NCBI GenBank assembly: GCA_965200465.1
Contig: OZ241358.1
Coordinates: forward strand, 2,356,001 to 2,420,000
Source of the DNA: Azophilus sp965200465
GTDB lineage: Bacteria; Pseudomonadota; Gammaproteobacteria; Pseudomonadales; Azotimanducaceae
DNA length: 64,000 bases
Direction: 5' to 3'
The position numbers and the translations under genes are program-made. Below the pieces are notes generated by a model. It ran no database searches. It saw only the letters and a program-made list of their open reading frames with translations, and was not told the DNA's origin. Numbering within the stretch: the stretch's first letter is position 1; each line of letters opens with the position of its first letter. Below, piece after piece: positions 8,696 to 16,764 of this stretch.

Positions 8696-9067
8696 CTAGA
8701 CGGCCGGCCCCATCAGCATGACCACGATCAACAAAGCGCACAGCATCATGACGGCGAAGGCGTAGAAGACCAAGCTCTCGCGGCGGGCGGAGCGAAGCAG
8801 GAACTGCTCCACCTGCTCCGGCTCACGGGCGGTCATGGCGCTGGTCAGGCGATAGCGGGTGACGCCATCGCGCTTGGGCAGCCGCACGAAAAGCTCCGGG
8901 GTGCGCTCCAACAGCCTTAAGACGTCGGCGAAGGCGATGCCCGTAAGCCGGGAGATTTGCGTCGGGTGAAGCCCCTTGCCGGGATGGTTGAGGAAGCAGC
9001 GGTACAGTTCAAACAGCCGCCGGACCTTGCCGCGGAACCGAAAGCTAAGTGGGATGAGGCTGAACAT
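8696..9067 (-). CDS. small protein with HTH-like region and C-terminal membrane segment
   Basis: I do not recognise the family. The 123-residue protein begins with a basic stretch (MFSLIPLSFRFRGKVRR). It continues with a winged-helix-like region, in which LHPTQISRLTGIAFADVLRL resembles a helix-turn-helix and RDGVTRYRLT a wing. It ends with one strongly hydrophobic segment (VFYAFAVMMLCALLIVVML). This suggests a membrane-tethered DNA-binding protein, although the order (HTH first, anchor last) is only an inference. It starts 6 bases after the cmoB stop on the same strand, so the two are very likely co-transcribed. Confidence 0.75.
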   Translation of the reverse strand: MFSLIPLSFRFRGKVRRLFELYRCFLNHPGKGLHPTQISRLTGIAFADVLRLLERTPELFVRLPKRDGVTRYRLTSAMTAREPEQVEQFLLRSARRESLVFYAFAVMMLCALLIVVMLMGPAV

Positions 9068-9073
9068 GCCGGC

Positions 9074-10120
9074 CTAGAATAGGTTCCTAGCCGCCACAAC
9101 GCAACGCCTCGGCGCCGGATGGCCTTCAATTGTGAGGCTCGGGTTTGCCGGGTCAAGCGCATCCGCCAAGGATTGAAACCACATCCAAGGGGTTGTGCGC
9201 TGCTCATCAGCAGTGGTGGCGCTGACATCGACCACGCGCACCTCCCGAAAACCGGCCTGCGCCAGCCAATCGACCAAGCCGCCGGGCGTTGGAATGACCC
9301 GAACGTTGCCCATGCGGGCGTAGCGGCCGGGCGGGCGCAAGGCCCCCCGGCCTTCGACCACAAGGCTTTCGAGCACCGCTTGGCCGCCGGGCTTCAGGCA
9401 GCGGCGCAACCGCTCAAGATGCCGCCAAGGAGATCTTTGATGGTAAATCACCCCCATGCTGAAAACGGCGTCGAACCTCTCCTTGGCCAGCTCCCGAGGC
9501 AGGTCGTCAAACCGCAGCGGCAGCACCCAGTTGCGGCGGCTGCGGACGAAATGGTTGACCGCCTGATGCTGCATGTGGGAAAGCACCGAGGAGTCCACGC
9601 CAACCACCAGCTCCGCTCCCGCCGCCAGCATCCGCCAACCGAAGTAGCCGTTGCCGCAGCCCACGTCCAACACCCGGCAGCCGCCGAGCTCGACAACCGG
9701 CGCCACCCGCCGCCACTTCAGGCCGGAACGCCACTCGGACTCCACGCGCACGCCGAATAGGGAGAACGGCCCTTTGCGCCACGGATGCAGGGCTTCGAGC
9801 GCTTCGCGCAGCAATGCCCGTTCGCCGGCGGGCAACTCACCATCCACCGCAACCCAGTCGCCAACGTTCAGGCGCACCCCGGCGGCGGGCGCCGCGGCGT
9901 CATCCGAGACGGTTCGCCCTTTGCTTTCCGCCAAGCCGCCGGCGGCGAGGGGCAAACGCCCTGAACTCCATGCTGCGCCTCCAGGTTGGGGCAGGCGGTT
10001 GAGCGCCGCTTGCCAGCGGCCAAAGTCGCCATGAACGCGCAAATTGCGCAGCAGGGCCTGGTCGAGCGCCGACCAGTCCGGCAGCGCGTCATACAGGGCG
10101 GCAAAGCGGTCATCCGGCAT
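9074..10120 (-). CDS. cmoB: tRNA U34 carboxymethyltransferase CmoB
   Basis: CmoB uses carboxy-SAM to convert 5-hydroxyuridine at tRNA position 34 into 5-oxyacetyluridine. The 348-residue protein has the CmoB-specific HPWRKGPFSLFGV segment, the Rossmann SAM loop VLDVGCGNGYFGWRM, FSMGVIYHQRSP, and the C-terminal DVSATTADEQRTTPWM and EGHPAPRR segments, all close to the E. coli protein. I chose ATG 10120 (GAGG upstream); a TTG at 10129 is also in frame. The partner gene cmoA, which makes carboxy-SAM and is often adjacent, is not in the window. Confidence 0.94.
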   Translation of the reverse strand: MPDDRFAALYDALPDWSALDQALLRNLRVHGDFGRWQAALNRLPQPGGAAWSSGRLPLAAGGLAESKGRTVSDDAAAPAAGVRLNVGDWVAVDGELPAGERALLREALEALHPWRKGPFSLFGVRVESEWRSGLKWRRVAPVVELGGCRVLDVGCGNGYFGWRMLAAGAELVVGVDSSVLSHMQHQAVNHFVRSRRNWVLPLRFDDLPRELAKERFDAVFSMGVIYHQRSPWRHLERLRRCLKPGGQAVLESLVVEGRGALRPPGRYARMGNVRVIPTPGGLVDWLAQAGFREVRVVDVSATTADEQRTTPWMWFQSLADALDPANPSLTIEGHPAPRRCVVAARNLF

Positions 10121-10266
10121 GGGACCCAAGCCTCATGGCCATTGGCTAGCGGCGCGGCGGCGCCATTCCTTGGGCGGCCATGTTAGCGGCTGGCGAACGA
10201 ACGCAGTCATTGCGAAGTGCTAAACTGCCGCTTGTTCAGGCCGCATGGCTAAGTTGACGGTTGACC

Positions 10267-12339
10267 ATGGACACCGAATCGTTCAGCAATCCGGACCTCT
10301 ACATCAATCGGGAGCTCTCGCTGCTGCAGTTCCACTGGCGGGTGCTGGCCCAAGCCAAGGCGGAAACGCCGCCGCTGCTTGAACGGCTGCGCTTTCTCTG
10401 CATCTCCAGCTCCTTGCTGGACGAGTTTTTTGAAATACGGGTCTCCGGCCTCAAGCAGCAGCAAGCCTACGGCGCCGTGCAGCGCGGCCCGGACAACCTT
10501 TCGCCTTCGGAGCAATTGCGGCGCATCGCCCAGGCCGCTCGAACGATCATAGACGAGCAGTATGCAGTGCTGAACGAAGTGCTGCTGCCGGCCTTAAGCG
10601 CACAGAACATCCGCTTCATCAGCAAGGAGGAATGGAGCGACGCCCAGAGAAAGTGGATCAAGCGCTACTTCAATCATGAACTGGCGCCCATCATGAGCCC
10701 CATCGGCCTGGACCCGGCCCATCCATTCCCGGACCCCCTGAACAAGAGCCTGGCGTTCATCGTCAACCTCAAAGGCAAGGACGCCTTTGGCCGCAACAGC
10801 GGCAAGGCCATCGTCCAAGCGCCCCGGGCCTTGCCCCGGGTGGTGCGGCTGCCGGAGTCCTGCGCCGAAGGGCCGAACGACTTCGTCCTGCTTTCGTCGA
10901 TCATCGATGCGCACATGGACGAACTGTTCCCCGGCATGGAGGCCACCGGCGTCTATCAGTTCCGGGTTACGCGCAACAGCGACCTCTTTGTGGACGAAGA
11001 GGAGGTGGACGACCTGTTGCGGGCGTTGGAGGGAGAGCTCCCGTCGCGCCGCTACGGCGATGCGGTGCGCCTGGAAGTGGCCCAGGATTGCCCGGAGGAG
11101 CTCGAAGCCTTTCTGACGGCGCAGTTTCACCTGTCCGCGGACGACCTTTACCGCTGCAACGGGCCGGTGAACCTGATGCGCCTAGCCGCTGTGCCGGACT
11201 TGGTGGACCGCCCGGACCTCAAGTATCCAGGGTTCATGCCGGCGGTGCCGGAGCGCATTCGCCGCGCCAACGACATGTTTGAGGCCATCGCCGCCGGGGA
11301 CATTCTGCTCCACCATCCCTTTGAATCCTTTGCGCCGGTCTTGGAGTTCCTGCGCCAAGCCGCCAAGGACCCGCAAGTGCTGTCCATCCGCCAGACGCTC
11401 TATCGGACCGGCACTCAGTCGGCGGTGGTGGAGGCGCTCACCGACGCCGCCTCCAACGGCAAGGAGGTGGCGGTGGTCATTGAACTGCGGGCGCGCTTCG
11501 ACGAGGCGGCCAACATAGAACTCGCCAACCACTTGCAAAGCGCCGGCGCCCAAGTGATTTACGGCGTTGTCGGGCATAAGACCCATGCCAAAATGAGCAT
11601 GGTGATAAGACGCGAAGGCCGCGTCCTGAAGCGCTACGTTCACCTCAGCACGGGCAACTACCACACACGCACGGCCCGGTTGTACACGGACTACGGCCTG
11701 TTCACCTGCAACGAAGCGGTGGGCAACGACGTGCAGAAGGTGTTCCAGCAATTGACGGCCATGGGCCGGGCCGGGCGGCTGAAAATGCTGCTGCAATCGC
11801 CGTTCACCCTGCACAAATCCATGCTGGACTTCATAGATGCGGAGGCGGAGAACGCCCGCCTCGGCAAGCCGGCCCGGGTGATGGCGAAAATGAACTCGCT
11901 GGTGGAGCCGCACGTCATCCAAGCGCTCTACAAGGCCAGCCAAGCGGGCGTCAAGGTGGATTTGATCGTGCGCGGCATCTGCGCCCTGCGGCCCGGGGTG
12001 CCAAGCGTTTCCGAGAACATTCGCGTGCGCTCCATCGTCGGCCGGTTTCTGGAGCACACCAGGGTGTTCTATTTCGAGAACAACGGCGAACCCAAGGTTT
12101 ACCTTTCCAGCGCGGACTGGATGGGGCGCAACTTCTTCAACCGCGTGGAGATTTGCTTCCCGGTGGAAGGCGAAAGCCTAAAGCGGCGCGTGGTGGCGGA
12201 ATCCTTCGACAACTACCTAAAGGACAATTGCCAAGCCTGGGAACTGCAAAGCGACGGAGCCTACCAAGCCGCCGCCAGCCCAGCCGGCAAACGCAGAAAC
12301 GCCCAGGAGTCCTTGCTGACGGCGCTTGCCGCCGGCTAA
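10267..12339 (+). CDS. ppk1: polyphosphate kinase 1
   Basis: This enzyme polymerises the gamma-phosphate of ATP into long-chain polyphosphate. The 690-residue length fits PPK1. It begins with the conserved YINRELSLLQFHWRVL motif and carries SIRQTLYRTG. The autophosphorylated His lies in GHKTHAKMSMV, followed by YVHLSTGNYH and the PLD-like second active-site part near YFENNGEPKVYLSSADWM. The ATG at 10267 is preferred over the TTG at 10261. The exopolyphosphatase gene ppx faces it convergently 46 bases downstream, so synthesis and breakdown genes are paired but not co-transcribed. Confidence 0.96.
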   Translation: MDTESFSNPDLYINRELSLLQFHWRVLAQAKAETPPLLERLRFLCISSSLLDEFFEIRVSGLKQQQAYGAVQRGPDNLSPSEQLRRIAQAARTIIDEQYAVLNEVLLPALSAQNIRFISKEEWSDAQRKWIKRYFNHELAPIMSPIGLDPAHPFPDPLNKSLAFIVNLKGKDAFGRNSGKAIVQAPRALPRVVRLPESCAEGPNDFVLLSSIIDAHMDELFPGMEATGVYQFRVTRNSDLFVDEEEVDDLLRALEGELPSRRYGDAVRLEVAQDCPEELEAFLTAQFHLSADDLYRCNGPVNLMRLAAVPDLVDRPDLKYPGFMPAVPERIRRANDMFEAIAAGDILLHHPFESFAPVLEFLRQAAKDPQVLSIRQTLYRTGTQSAVVEALTDAASNGKEVAVVIELRARFDEAANIELANHLQSAGAQVIYGVVGHKTHAKMSMVIRREGRVLKRYVHLSTGNYHTRTARLYTDYGLFTCNEAVGNDVQKVFQQLTAMGRAGRLKMLLQSPFTLHKSMLDFIDAEAENARLGKPARVMAKMNSLVEPHVIQALYKASQAGVKVDLIVRGICALRPGVPSVSENIRVRSIVGRFLEHTRVFYFENNGEPKVYLSSADWMGRNFFNRVEICFPVEGESLKRRVVAESFDNYLKDNCQAWELQSDGAYQAAASPAGKRRNAQESLLTALAAG

Positions 12340-12385
12340 ACCCGCCGCCGCCGCCGAGAGCCATGCGCAGGCATCGCCGGCGCAA

Positions 12386-13891
12386 CTAACAGATCCTAAC
12401 CTTCAAGCCGACCGGCGAGTCGGCTAGGTATTGGGCTTCCTCCTGCAAATCCAGCTTGGTCAAGGGATGCTTGTCCAGCCAGTCCTTCGGCAACTTCAGC
12501 TTGATGTGGCCATCCCTCGCAACGGCGGCTATGTGCGGCAAGGGCGCGGTGCTGCGGCTGCGGTGCAGGACCACGGCAAGGCGCAGCAGCGCGGACAGGC
12601 GGAGGATGCGGCCGGCCGCGGAGACGGGGATGTCCTCAAAGGCGAACTTGCGCCGGTGCAGGCGCACTAGGCTGGCAAGCTGGCTCTGGTCGGGACGGGA
12701 GAAGCCCGGCAAGTCCATGTGCGCCAGCAAGTAGCCGCCATGCTTGTGGTATTGGTTGTGGGCGATGTCCATGCCGATCTCGTGCAAATCCGCCGCCCAG
12801 GCCAGCAGCAGGCGATCCTCCGGCGACTGCAGGCCCCAGGCGGCGGCCACTTGCGCATGCAGGCTCAAGGCGGTGTCCCGCACTCGCTTGGCGTGCGGCT
12901 CCTCAATGTGGTAGCGGCTCATCAGGTTGCGCACGCTTTGCTCGCGGATGTCCTGATGGTGCGCCCGCCCGAGCAGGTCGTAGAGCAGCCCCTCGCGCAG
13001 CGCTCCATCGCTGACTTGCAGGCTTTGCAGGCCTAAAGACTCAATCAGCGCGGTCACCAAGGCCACGCCCCCGGGAAACACGGCGCGACGCTCCGGCGGC
13101 AGGCCGGGCAGATGCAGCCGCTCCAAGCGGCCGGCGTCGATCATGCGGTCGATGATCTCCTGCACACCGGCCGGCCCGATGTGCTTGAGGTCCTTGCAGC
13201 TTAGGCTCGTCAAGACGCTCTGCACCGCCAGCATGGTGCCGGAGGCGCCGATGGCCACGTCCCAGCCGGCCTTCCTGTACTGAGCGCTGACGCCCTCCAG
13301 CTCCTTCAAGCCCTCGTTGACGGCCGTCTTGAAGGCTTGCTTGGTCAGTGCGCCGGACTCAAAGCATTTGTTGCTCACCGAAACGCAGCCCATGTACAGG
13401 CTCTCCATGATCTCCGGGCGAAAGCGCCGGCCCAAGATCAACTCCGTGCTGCCGCCGCCGACGTCTATGACCAGCCGCCTATCGTGGCTGTCCTCCAAGG
13501 CATGGGAAACGCCAAGATAGATGAGCCTGGCCTCCTCCCGCCCGGAGATGATTTCCACCCGATGCCCGAGCATCCGCTCGGCTGCCGCAATGAAGGCGTC
13601 CGCGTCGCGCGCCTTGCGCAGGGCGTTGGTGCCGACGATGCGCACGTTCTCGTCGCGCAGGTGCCTTAGGCGTTGCCCAAACCGCTCCAAGCACTCCAAG
13701 GCGCGGCGCTTGGCGGCGGCGGCTAGGGATTGGCTGCCATCCAAACCCTCGCCAAGGCGCACCATCTCCTTGATCTTATCGACGGTTTGCAGGCGTCCCT
13801 TGGTTTGTTGCGCAACGATGAGATGGAAGCTGTTGGAGCCCAAGTCCAAGGCGGCAAGCTGGTCGGAAAGGCCGGAAACCGCTTCAGGCAT
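12386..13891 (-). CDS. ppx: exopolyphosphatase (Ppx/GppA family)
   Basis: The protein of 501 residues belongs to the actin-like ASKHA Ppx/GppA family, which releases phosphate from polyphosphate ends or hydrolyses pppGpp. Visible motifs are the phosphate-1 loop AALDLGSNSFHLIV, then GREEARLIYLG, the second phosphate loop VIDVGGGSTELILG, and a C-terminal HD-like helical domain (AADLHEIGMDIAHNQYHKHGGYLL). The convergent ppk1 neighbour favours an exopolyphosphatase role over GppA, but family members overlap in activity. Confidence 0.93.
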   Translation of the reverse strand: MPEAVSGLSDQLAALDLGSNSFHLIVAQQTKGRLQTVDKIKEMVRLGEGLDGSQSLAAAAKRRALECLERFGQRLRHLRDENVRIVGTNALRKARDADAFIAAAERMLGHRVEIISGREEARLIYLGVSHALEDSHDRRLVIDVGGGSTELILGRRFRPEIMESLYMGCVSVSNKCFESGALTKQAFKTAVNEGLKELEGVSAQYRKAGWDVAIGASGTMLAVQSVLTSLSCKDLKHIGPAGVQEIIDRMIDAGRLERLHLPGLPPERRAVFPGGVALVTALIESLGLQSLQVSDGALREGLLYDLLGRAHHQDIREQSVRNLMSRYHIEEPHAKRVRDTALSLHAQVAAAWGLQSPEDRLLLAWAADLHEIGMDIAHNQYHKHGGYLLAHMDLPGFSRPDQSQLASLVRLHRRKFAFEDIPVSAAGRILRLSALLRLAVVLHRSRSTAPLPHIAAVARDGHIKLKLPKDWLDKHPLTKLDLQEEAQYLADSPVGLKVRIC

Positions 13892-13926
13892 GATTTGTTC
13901 GCGCCCCCTGCATGGCCCCCGAGGCG

Positions 13927-15135
13927 CTAGTCCGGCAGCCCCAACACCCTTTTGGCGATCACGTTCAACTGGATCTCACTGGTGCCCCCCTCAATGGAGT
14001 TGGCCTTGGAGCGCAGCCATTGCCGGGCGGTGCCGAGCTCCTGCTCCGCAAACTCCGCGCCGCTCCAGCCCAAGCCGGCGGTGCCCATGGCCTGCAGCAT
14101 GAGCTCGTATTTGCGCTTGTTCTGTTCGGTGCCGAAGTATTTGAACATGGAGGCCAAATGACCATTGCCGACGCCGGCCTTGGCCTCCTCCCAGCTTCTC
14201 GCCAGGGTGAGTTGGAAGGCGCGGTCGTTCATGCGGTGGGCGCAGAGGTCGTGCCGCAACGCTCGGTCGTCAATGCGCCCGTCCCGTTCGCCGACATACT
14301 GCTTGGCGACGTTCTCCAGCTTGCGCCCGCTGCCGCCTACGGCGGAGTTGCCGCCGATGCCGGCGACCATGTTGCGCTCATGCTGCAGCAGGCGTTTGGC
14401 GATGGTCCAGCCTTGGTTGACTTGGCCCACCAAGTTGCCCTTGGGCACCCGCACATTGTCGAAGAAGGTCTGGCAGAAGGGCGAGGCGCCGCTGATGAGC
14501 TCGATGGGCGCAGTGGTCACCCCCGGGGACTCCATGTCGAACAGCAGAAAGCTGATGCCTTGGTGCTTGGGCGCCTTCGGATCCGTTCGCACCAGGCAGA
14601 AGATCCAGTCCGCTTGGTCGGCGTAGGAGGTCCATATCTTCGCGCCGTTGACCAAGTAGCAGTCCCCTAGGTCCTCCGCCTTGGTTTGCAGCGCCGCCAA
14701 GTCGGAGCCGTAGCCGGGCTCCGAATAGCCCTGGCACCAGCGAATCTCGCCGCGCACGATCTTCGGCAGGTGCTCCTGCTTCTGCGCTTCGCTGGCGAAC
14801 TCCAGCAGCGCCGGGCCGAGCATCCATACGCCGAAGCTGTTCAGCGGCGTGCGCGCTTTGATGCGCATCATTTCCTGCTGCAATACGCGCTCCTCCTGAA
14901 AGTTCAGCCCGCCGCCGCCGTAGGCCGTAGGCCAGCTCGCTGCGGTCCAGCCTCGTTCGGCCATGCGCCGCAGCCAGATTTCGGAGTCCGGATTCTTGAA
15001 CCGTTCGCGCCGGCCGCCCCAGACCACCTCGTCATCCGGCGTCGGCGTGCGCATGGAGGGCGGGCAGTTCGCCTCCAGCCAAGCCCGAGTCTCAGTGCGA
15101 AAATCCTCCAGTTCAGACACCGCAAGCAACCTCAT
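13927..15135 (-). CDS. acyl-CoA dehydrogenase
   Basis: A flavoprotein of about 402 residues that oxidises an acyl-CoA (or similar thioester) to the enoyl form. The N-terminal helical domain contains WPTAYGGGG; the central beta domain carries CQGYSEPGYGSDLAALQTKA and INGAKIWTSYA-like segments (VNGAKIWTSYADQADW); the C-terminal helices end with EGGTSEIQLNVIAKRVLGLP, a family signature. The ATG at 15135 gives a typical length. It is divergent from a flavin reductase gene and close to an enoyl-CoA hydratase gene, suggesting a small catabolic cluster. The chain length or substrate is not deducible; the large-subfamily pattern suggests branched, aromatic or steroid-like acyl groups. Confidence 0.93.
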   Translation of the reverse strand: MRLLAVSELEDFRTETRAWLEANCPPSMRTPTPDDEVVWGGRRERFKNPDSEIWLRRMAERGWTAASWPTAYGGGGLNFQEERVLQQEMMRIKARTPLNSFGVWMLGPALLEFASEAQKQEHLPKIVRGEIRWCQGYSEPGYGSDLAALQTKAEDLGDCYLVNGAKIWTSYADQADWIFCLVRTDPKAPKHQGISFLLFDMESPGVTTAPIELISGASPFCQTFFDNVRVPKGNLVGQVNQGWTIAKRLLQHERNMVAGIGGNSAVGGSGRKLENVAKQYVGERDGRIDDRALRHDLCAHRMNDRAFQLTLARSWEEAKAGVGNGHLASMFKYFGTEQNKRKYELMLQAMGTAGLGWSGAEFAEQELGTARQWLRSKANSIEGGTSEIQLNVIAKRVLGLPD

Positions 15136-15297
15136 CAAACCATTTGCCGCGCATTGTAGTGCGCCGGGGCGCAAAGCACTATGCGCCGGCCGCCGCAAAA
15201 AAGCGCATCAAGGCCACCCCGCCGGTTCGGAACGCCCCAATTGGTGGGGGGGCGCATACAGGGTATATTGGCCGCTCCACTCGCAAGGGAGGCTTAG

Positions 15298-15783
15298 ATG
15301 GCGCAGATCGACCAGCTGGAATTCCGCAACACGCTTGGCCAATTCGCCACGGGAGTGGTGGTGGCCACCGGCTGCTTGGAGGGCGAGCCGGCCGGCTTTG
15401 CGGCGCAGTCCTTCGCCTCCGTGTCCTTGGACCCGCCATTGGTGATGCTGTGCCCGTCCAAGAGCAGTGAAAGTTGGCCGAAACTCCGCGAAAGCGGCAA
15501 TTTCTGCATCAACATCCTAGGGGAGGACCAACAAGGCGTCTCCGACCTGTTTGCACAAACCGGCATCGACAAGTTCAGCGAACTGAGCTGGCAGCCCGGC
15601 GCAACCGGCTCGCCGGTGCTCGTCGGCGCACTGGCCTTCATCGACTGCGAACTGGCCGAGGAGCACGACGCCGGCGACCACAGCATCGCCATTGGCCGAG
15701 TGCGCGACTTAGGCGTCTTTGACCAAGAGCGCTCCCCGTTGCTGTTCTGCCGCGGCGCCTACGGCAAATTGGCGGCGTTCTGA
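15298..15783 (+). CDS. flavin reductase family (FMN-binding) protein
   Basis: The 161-residue protein has the split-barrel flavin reductase fold of the HpaC/HsaB/NtaB type: FRNTLGQFATGVVVATG, then GFAAQSFASVSLDPPLVMLCPSKSS-like flavin-binding segments, and FCINILGEDQ. Such enzymes supply reduced flavin to a partner monooxygenase or reduce flavin with NAD(P)H. A strong GGAGG precedes the ATG. It is divergent from the acyl-CoA dehydrogenase and convergent with the enoyl-CoA hydratase. No flavin-dependent monooxygenase partner lies in the window. Confidence 0.9.
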   Translation: MAQIDQLEFRNTLGQFATGVVVATGCLEGEPAGFAAQSFASVSLDPPLVMLCPSKSSESWPKLRESGNFCINILGEDQQGVSDLFAQTGIDKFSELSWQPGATGSPVLVGALAFIDCELAEEHDAGDHSIAIGRVRDLGVFDQERSPLLFCRGAYGKLAAF

Positions 15784-15840
15784 ACCAAGACACCGGCAAT
15801 TGAACGGCGGCTTGGCGGCTGGACTTCCCCGGTTTGGCCG

Positions 15841-16650
15841 TCAGGCGCCCTTGAAGTTGCCGGGGCGCCGTCCGGCGACGGCGCGAATCCCCTCCTGGGC
15901 GTCCGCCGTGGCCCGCAGCCATTGCTGCTCCTTCAGTTCGTGCTCCGTGGCTTCGGCCACCGCCTTCGCCAAATCGGCCCGCATGGTGGCCCGCACGGAG
16001 GCCACCGCCAAGGGCGCGTTCTCCGCAATCTCCCGGGCCAGCGCCGCGGCCTTGCCGCGCAGGTCGTCGGCATCCACCAGCACATCCACCAAGCCGATGG
16101 CCTGCGCCTGCTCCCCGTTCAGCCGCCGCCCGCTGTAGAGCATCATTTGCGCCGCCTGCCGGCCGACCACCCGGGGCAGGGTGACGGAGATGCCGAAGCC
16201 TTGGTGGATGCCCAGCTTGACGAAGTTGGCGGCGAAGCGGGCTTGCGGGGAGGCGACCCGGAAATCCGGCACCAAGGACAGCCCCAAGCCGCCGCCGACG
16301 GCCGCGCCCTGGATGGCGCCGACAATGGGCTTCTTGTTGCCGAACAGGCGAGCGGCGGCGCGGTACAGCCGGCCTGTGGTGTTGCGGAACCCCTCCTCGG
16401 TGAAATCGCTGCTGCCCGTGCCGTCTTCCTTGCCGGTGCCGAAGTTGGCGCCGGCGCAGAACGACTTCCCTTGCGCAGCCAGCACTAGGGCCCGGCATTC
16501 CGGGTTTTCGTCCAACCTGTCGAAGGCGTCCGCGATCTGCTCGATCAAGCTGAAGTCAAAGAAGTTGTATGGCGGACGCTGGATCTCCACCGTGGCCACC
16601 TGATTTTCCAGGGTCACGGAGATGTCCGCATAATGGCCAGTGTCTGTCAT
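15841..16650 (-). CDS. enoyl-CoA hydratase/isomerase family protein
   Basis: A crotonase-fold protein of about 269 residues. The segments AQGKSFCAGANFGTG and PIVGAIQGAAVGGGLGLSLVPDFRVAS contain the oxyanion-hole backbone positions of the family. The C-terminal EWLRATADAQEGIRAVAGRRPGNF-like part is typical. The usual catalytic Glu positions cannot be placed with certainty by eye, so hydratase, isomerase or another crotonase activity are all possible. AGGGG precedes the ATG at 16650. It sits in the same neighbourhood as the acyl-CoA dehydrogenase, consistent with a beta-oxidation-like route. Confidence 0.9.
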   Translation of the reverse strand: MTDTGHYADISVTLENQVATVEIQRPPYNFFDFSLIEQIADAFDRLDENPECRALVLAAQGKSFCAGANFGTGKEDGTGSSDFTEEGFRNTTGRLYRAAARLFGNKKPIVGAIQGAAVGGGLGLSLVPDFRVASPQARFAANFVKLGIHQGFGISVTLPRVVGRQAAQMMLYSGRRLNGEQAQAIGLVDVLVDADDLRGKAAALAREIAENAPLAVASVRATMRADLAKAVAEATEHELKEQQWLRATADAQEGIRAVAGRRPGNFKGA

Positions 16651-16726
16651 TGAGAAGCCCCTTGATGTTCTGAAAGGTTTGGGAGACGGGCATGTTAGCT
16701 TAAGGTTCCGCTGCAACGCACCGGTG

Positions 16727-16754
16727 CGCCCGCCTGCCTCCGCTCAGGCGGGCG
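16727..16754. repeat. GC-rich inverted repeat (10-bp perfect stem)
   Basis: CGCCCGCCTG is followed after 8 bases by its exact complement. It lies between the stop of the nucleotidyltransferase gene and the start of the enoyl-CoA hydratase gene on the minus strand. No T-run follows on either strand, so it is not a standard intrinsic terminator. Confidence 0.6.
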
Positions 16755-16764
16755 GCGGGGTCGA

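Noticed and set aside
13912..14670. 252-codon open frame antisense to the acyl-CoA dehydrogenase
   Set aside because: It is a shadow of a gene with complete family signatures on the other strand.
16727..16754. Inverted repeat considered as an intrinsic terminator
   Set aside because: No T-run follows the stem on either strand.
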